Shown: positions 58,825 through 64,000 of the stretch, in pieces
Layout of the letters: each line of letters opens with the position of its first letter
Numbering within the stretch: the first letter of the stretch is position 1
Assembly: GCA_963693085.1 (NCBI GenBank)
Contig: OY856411.1
Coordinates: forward strand, 1,352,616,550 to 1,352,680,549
Direction of reading: 5' to 3'
Origin: Alisma plantago-aquatica
Taxonomy: Eukaryota > Streptophyta > Magnoliopsida > Alismatales > Alismataceae
Length of the DNA stretch: 64,000 nucleotides
Made by a program: the position numbers and the translations under genes
Notes under the pieces: model-generated
Told to the model about the DNA's origin: nothing
Databases searched by the model: none
Seen by the model: the letters and a program-made list of their open reading frames with translations, nothing else

Positions 58825-61800
58825 CTATACACTTGTTGTTTCTTCATTCTTTTTTGTTTCTGGTTGTTTATCAGCTTCAGCTTCTCCTCCATTGTTATCA
58901 GCAGATATACCTTCTTTGATCTTTTCGATTTCAGCTTTTTCATTGTCTCTTGGAGGCTGCAGCTGCCCCCTTGCCATCATTCGTTGAAAAATATCAGCCC
59001 TTATTGATGGTATGTCTTTGCAGGTGAAGTCCATAGGTTTACAATTTACTAGGCACTCTAGGTACTTCATGACAAAGATCCCACAGTCAAGTGAGTCTTC
59101 TTCCTGCTGTGGGCAGATCGGGTAATCCCTTTTCCACTGCGACAATTGGCTTCCCTTTTCAGGTGCACCCCTAAAGAAGTCGTGCACTATACCCACCTGC
59201 ATTAAAAAAACAAGACATTTATTCATCATCAATTAAAGATCAGTAAGCCTTTCAATCCACTTATAATGGACTTAATTTTTATAGATCACTTACCCATCTA
59301 TTGAATTCCTTTCTTGAGTTGCTACTCCAACTCATTGAATTATAGGACCGGTGTGCTCCATCCCTGAAACTTGCTTCGTACAAGTGCCAGTGGTTGTCGT
59401 TGTTTAGTATTGTGAACACCGAGTCCATTGCGTCCCAATCTTTCATTGGAACGTTGAATAGTGGAGATAGCATGTCTATCTGTTCCAAGGTGATGTCCTC
59501 AATATTAAATGATAGCTTTTGCTGCAAATGTAGAGTTTAAAAACCACATCTATAAGTTTCAGTTTGTGTTTATATATTGTAATTTCATGTAAATTTGTAT
59601 ACAAAGTTTACCGGAGCATAAGTGCTCATGCAGTGCCACGTCAATCCCTTCTTCCTCCGCTTGCTTGTGCTCTCCTTGAGCATCTGTACAAAGCAGTCGA
59701 GAACCTGAATAAAACCAAAATCTTTATCAGTTTAGCAATCCAAATTATCTATTTCAAAGAGTTAAACTACATTCTTGTTTCTTACAGGTGAATGTGTCAT
59801 TTGATCCTTGTACAGGAGGGCGGCGAGGTCCTTCCCCGTGCACCAAGTGTCTTCACTGAATTTCCATTCTCGTTTTAACCTGCAAATTATTTTTATAGAT
59901 GTTATACATACGAGTTGGATATAGAAACATTAATGTGTTATCATTTTACATTTGACAATAACCAATTCTCTTACATTTTTTCTATGTTGTCCATGAAGTG
60001 ATGGACAATTTCTTTGGCTTCTTTTGTCTTGAAATGTTCAAAACCTATGAAGTTTGACATCTTGTACTGTCAACAACAATAGAGAAATCCATGTTAGAAT
60101 CAATCTTCATTTTTCCCAAGTTATTTAAGCATTTCTGTCAGTTACTTAAGCATTACTCTCGGTTACTCATTCATTATGTTCAGTTACTCAAGCATTATAT
60201 TCAGTTACTCATTCATTATGTGCAGTTACTCAAGCATTATATTCAGTTACTCAAGCCTTACGTGCAGTTGCTCAAGCCTTACTTGCAGTTACTCAAGCAT
60301 TAGGTTCAGTTACTCAAGCTTTAGGTTCAGTTACTCAAGCATTACTTGCAGTTATGATATACTTGAAAGGAGATGAAAATTACCTTTTCCTCCCTTCTTT
60401 TCTTCACATTTTTCTCTATGCTTCCTATCTTTGGCTCTTCCATCGTCTTCTTCTTCAATCTTCTTCTGGGCTTCTTCTGCCCTTCTTCTTCTGCTATCTT
60501 CTCTGGCTGTTGGCTCCCTTCTTTATGTTTCTTTTGGTCTGCCTCTTCTGCAGACTTTGGTTCTTCAGAACTGTTGTCCTTTGTTTCTTTTTTCTCCTTT
60601 TCTTCTTGTTTCTTTTGGTCTGCATCTTCTGCAGAACTGTTGTCTTTTGTTTCTTTGTTCTCCTCTTCATCAACATTTTTCCCGTCCTCACTATGATCTT
60701 CAGATTCTACGTATTTTTTTATGAGGGTTAGCCTTCTTCGTTTTGTCGGTGGGGCGACATCCTTTGTCGGTGCGTCTTTCGGTTCATCTACATTCACCGA
60801 GACAAAACCCTCTACAAATTCCTGGAATCCACTTCCAGGTGACTGTGATTTGTTACCCTCATCTTCCCACTTTCTTTTTAGATTTTTGTTCTCTTCTTCT
60901 AACTTGGCTATTCTTTCTTCTAGCCTTTTATTCTCCAATTGCAGTTCTGTGAATTTATCAACACTTATTGTTGTGTAGATCTCCTTATGTATTTTGAGCT
61001 CCTCCTCCAACATTTTGATTCTTGTCTCCAGGGTGGAGGTGTCAATAGTGTCTCCCTCTTTGATGATTGGTTTTGCTGGTGCCTCAGTGGTTGTTGGCGT
61101 ACTTTTTTCTGGCATGTCATTCGATGATTTTGCAGCATGCCAATCATCTCCCTGGTCTACCACTATCATTTGACATACCTGTCCAACGTATAAAAAAATA
61201 ATGTGTTACTCGCAGAGGGTTGTTCAGTTACTGCAGGCTATTTTGAGTTACTCGCAGAGGGTTGTTCAGTTACTCGCAGAGTGTTGTCCAACATATAAAA
61301 AAAATAATGTGTTACTGCAGAGGGTTGTCCAACATATAAAAAAAAATAATGTGTTACTGCAGGCTATTTTGAGTTACTCGCAGAGGGTTGTTCAGTTACT
61401 CACAGGCTATCTTGAGTTACTCGCAGTGTTTTTTGAGTTACTCGTAGGTTATTTTGAGTTACTCGTAGTGTTTTTTGAGTTACTCGCAGGCTATTTTGAG
61501 TTACTTGCAGTGTTGTATATTAGATTTTGTAACAAAGTTTAGATAATCTTACATCCTTAGGCTCCACTTTCACTAATTCCATCAATTTCTCGACCGGCGC
61601 AGCCCACTTCTTTATCCTTGGCTTGGAGTCAAGGAATGTTGGCTTTGCCATCTTTGTCATCTCATATGCCCAAACCTGCATGTAATATATAGAAAATATA
61701 ATGCATATGTAACTGCACCCCCATAGTCAATATTGTATCAATGTAGTTGAATATGATTTTATTCACTTACGCATAGGCACATGACACAGCCTGTTGTGTA

Positions 61801-62679
61801 TAGGGTGTTCTTAGCCCCTTTCTCTCCTTTCCTTCTTAGCTGGACATTCTCCTTTAGCATCTTCATATTCTTGAAGATACTCCCATGCACCAGCTTTGCC
61901 CAATTCATCTGCCCAGTGGCAGTTACATTATCTAGGTAGTGGATAATGTAGATTGGTGCGCAATAGCTAGTGTCTGGGATTAGGAATGTTGCCAGCAGGT
62001 GCAACATCCACACACGACACATATTTGTATTGTCCGCTAGATTGTTGGTCTTGGCATATTCTTGCCAAAGTTTTGTCAAGTTGTCCTTATGCAGGACATC
62101 TTTTTCTCTCAATTTCTTTGATGTATCACCTTCATTTCTATTTTTACAAGTCTCCTTCTCAAACTCTTGCCATATCGACTTTACTATGGCAGAATCTTTT
62201 CTTTGTGTTATTTCTATACCTTTGCTAGGGATACCTAGAATTATCCCCACGTCATCTACTGTCATCCTTCTTTCCTCTCCGTCGGCCAGCAGAAATATGT
62301 CTTCATCGACATATCTATCAATTAAATCCTCTAACAAGCCTATGTCAACCGCAAGATTTGGCATATTTACGAGGTTTGCAAAGGCTGTTGAGCTCAGCAT
62401 CATAATTTGTTCCTTTGTATAAACCATGCTCTTGCTGGTATTGTTGTAGCTCTTTAAGGAGCACCTGTGGTACAGTCTATTTACTCCCACTGCAAACATA
62501 TCAAAATTTATCGTTAGAGCTCATTGTTTATTTTGTAAAAGCTATTTAATAAACTGTAAGTAACTGAAAATTAAAACTATTACAAATCCATACAATCTTA
62601 CCTTTCTCTTTAGCCTTTTCTGTCTCTTTATGTTTCTGACTTGCAGTTGTACTCTCCTCATCCCCTTTGCTTTCTTCTC
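58825..62679 (-). CDS. ULP1/SENP-type cysteine protease carried by the MULE (5' exons beyond the window)
   Basis: Exons found by translation and GT-AG junctions, 5' to 3': 62679-62602, 62489-61771, 61675-61553, 61178-60384, 60066-59975, 59879-59786, 59704-59612, 59521-59294, 59196-58825. Phases agree at every junction, giving about 863 residues without a stop. The first exon seen begins mid-codon, so more lies beyond 62680. Domains: residues 30-265 a plant-mobile/DUF1985-like domain ('LIDRYVDEDIFLLADG', 'DDVGIILGIPSKG'); 310-570 a coiled coil, then Glu/Lys-rich low complexity with basic clusters ('KRRRL', 'KKPRRRLKKK') that could be nuclear signals; 665-863 a C48 protease with 'NDNHWHLYE' (catalytic His) and 'CPQQEEDSLDCGIFVMKY' (Gln and Cys). 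Where Asp is usual the sequence is 'SYNSM' (Asn). Family members remove SUMO; the role in transposons is unknown. Introns at 62680 onward, 61179-61552 and 60067-60383 contain GTTACTC arrays. Confidence 0.85.
60136..60358 (+). repeat. GTTACTC array 3, in a ULP intron
   Basis: About a dozen units of the type 'ttcagttactcaagcattat' (18-19 bp) in the intron 60067-60383. The flanking half of the unit (CAAGCATTA) differs from arrays 1 and 2, while the core GTTACTC and its plus-strand orientation are kept. Confidence 0.9.
61200..61520 (+). repeat. GTTACTC array 4, in a ULP intron
   Basis: Units 'gagttactcgcagagggttg' and 'ttgagttactcgcaggctat' in the intron 61179-61552, of the array 2 type. It also contains a threefold segment 'ccaacatataaaaaaa' with 'aatgtgttactgcag' that copies the splice-acceptor region at 61180-61200. 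Confidence 0.9.
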
Positions 62680-62744
62680 CTGCATAAAAATAAAGTTATT
62701 CCAATAATGTAGTAGTTAGCTTAACAATATTGTTTTATCGCTTA

Positions 62745-64000
62745 TTATCGGTTACTCAAACATTACTCTTGGTTACTCAAGCATTATGTAATAGTTACTC
62801 AAGCATAAATCTCAGTTACTCATGCACTACTATAGGTTACTCAAGCAATATGTGATAGTTACTCGAGCATAAATTTCAGTTACTCAAGCATTACTCTCGG
62901 TTACTCAAGCATAATGTAATAGTTACTCAATCATAAATTTCAGTTGCTCAAGCATAAATTTCAGTTACTCAAGCATTAATCTCAGTTACTCATGCACTAC
63001 TATAGGTCACTCAAGCAATATGTGATAGTTACTCGAGCATAAATTTCAGTTACTCAAGCATTACTCTCGGTTACTCAAGCATTACTCTCGGTTACTCAAG
63101 CATAATGTAATAGTTACTCAATCATAAATTTCAGTTGCTCAAGCATAAATTTCAGTTACTCAAGCATTAATCTCAGTTACTCATGCACTACTATAGGTCA
63201 CTCAAGCAATATGTGATAGTTACTCGAGCATAAATTTCAGTTACTCAAGCATTACTCTCGGTTACTCAAGCATTACTCTCGGTTACTCAAGCATTATGTA
63301 ATAGTTTCTCAATCATAAATTTCAGTTGCTCAAGCATAAATTTCAGTTACTCAAGCATTAATCTCAGTTACTCATGCACTACTATAGGTCACTCAAGCAA
63401 TATGTGATAGTTACTCGAGCATAAATTTCAGTTACTCAAGCATTACTCTCGGTTACTCAAGCATTACTCTCGGTTACTCAAGCATAATGTAATAGTTACT
63501 CAATCATAAATTTCAGTTGCTCAAGCATAAATCTCAGTTACTCAAGCATTAATCTCAGTTACTCAAGCACTACTATAGGTCACTCAAGCAATATGTGATA
63601 GTTACTCGAGCATAAATTTCAGTTACTCAAGCATTACTCTCGGTTACTCAAGTATTACTCTTGGTTACTCAAGCATTATGTAATAGTTACTCAATCATAA
63701 ATTTCAGTTGCTCAAGCATTAATCTCAGTTACTCAAGCATTAATCTCAGTTACTCAAGCATTATGTGATAGTTAATCGAGCATAAATTTCAGTTACTCAA
63801 ACACTACTATCGGTCACTCAAGCAATATGTGATAGTTACTCAAGCATTAATTTCAGTTACTGAAGCATTACTCTTGGTTACTCAAGCATTACTCTTGGTT
63901 ACTCAACCATTATGTGATAGTTACTTGAGCATAAATATCGGTTACTCACACATTATTCTCGGTTAGTCAAACATTCTATAATAGTTACTCAAGCATTAAT
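62745..64000 (+). repeat. GTTACTC array 5 with ~191-bp higher-order repeat
   Basis: About 19-bp units of the 'cagttactcaagcattaatc' type fill the DNA upstream of the first visible ULP exon to the end of the window. A higher-order period is visible: 'catgcactactatagg' and its relatives recur at 62821, 62991, 63182, 63373 and 63564, and the last three spacings are 191 bp. This points to recent unequal exchange or replication slippage in blocks of about ten units. It is probably intronic to the ULP gene. Confidence 0.93.

Larger units (their letters stand above)
51260..64000 (+). mobile_element. Large Mutator-like element with FAR1 transposase and ULP gene (right end outside window)
   Basis: The left edge is placed at a perfect palindrome just after a (TA)n tract. 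Contents in order: a duplicated GC-rich leader, the FAR1/MULE/SWIM transposase (52506-54733), a GTTACTC array, a 161-codon gene (56792-57277), a second array, and a minus-strand ULP1-type protease gene (58825-62679 and beyond) with arrays in its introns. MULEs carrying ULP-like genes (such as Arabidopsis KAONASHI and melon CUMULE) are established. What binds this unit together is that the same motif fills all its non-coding parts and appears nowhere else in the window at such density. Terminal inverted repeats and target duplication could not be determined. Confidence 0.75.

Noticed and set aside
60354..60978. Plus-strand frames rich in Phe, Ser and Cys
   Set aside because: Antisense of the Glu/Lys-rich region of the ULP gene.
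61970..62422. 150-codon plus-strand frame
   Set aside because: Antisense of the ULP mobile-domain exon, which has clear similarity and splice sites.
55087..64000. CRISPR-like reading of the short regular repeats
   Set aside because: Units are continuous tandem repeats with variable sequence, no unique spacers, in a plant transposon.

Overview
The window looks like a repeat-rich stretch of a flowering-plant nuclear genome. It contains chromovirus- and Athila-type gag genes, a plant initiator-Met primer-binding site, CACTA and Copia remnants, an Au-like SINE, MITEs, and a FAR1-type Mutator transposase linked to a ULP1 protease gene. The species cannot be named from the sequence. I see no ordinary host gene, rRNA, tRNA gene or CRISPR array; essentially everything recognisable is mobile DNA or its debris.

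Layout. 1-3466: partial long LTR. 3467-7779: a broken ULP-gene exon (minus strand), a threefold 420-bp tandem repeat and unassigned DNA. 7780-8943: foldback element with a tandem-repeat core. 9047-9735: 650-bp retroposed element with target-site duplications. 10388-11104: two Tourist-like MITEs side by side. 11659-12000: CACTA-like terminus. 13803-13960: tRNA-derived SINE. 14380-15160: decayed LINE ORF1. 15208 to about 17.6 kb: Athila/Tat-like LTR. 17897-31083: a complete 13.2-kb gag-only retrotransposon on the minus strand (5.2-kb LTRs, TSD GTTTT). 33849-41995: a second complete gag-only retrotransposon on the plus strand (1.84-kb LTRs, TSD ATAGG). Decayed CACTA transposase (minus strand) lies at 31089-33848 and just beyond 41995, so at least the second element, and probably both, inserted into one old CACTA transposon. 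44367-48440: decayed Copia pol interrupted by LTR copies. 48503-49060: a hairpin MITE between microsatellites.

The most interesting part is 51260-64000 and beyond: one large Mutator-like element whose right end lies outside the window. It carries a FAR1/MULE/SWIM transposase gene (plus strand, one frame break), a small unassigned 161-residue gene (plus strand), and a long minus-strand gene for a SUMO-protease-like protein. I could splice the last into nine exons with canonical GT-AG junctions and no internal stop. Intergenic regions and at least three introns are filled with tandem arrays of one short motif, GTTACTC, almost always in the same orientation and spaced about 19-22 bp apart. A perfect 20-bp palindrome at the left edge carries the related GTTACCCGCG in both orientations. 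A transposon whose own non-coding DNA is saturated with one motif recalls the VANDAL/VANC anti-silencing system of Arabidopsis, but here the setting is a FAR1-type, ULP-carrying MULE with a different motif. This is my candidate for a previously undescribed system. The recognition factor and its function are inference.
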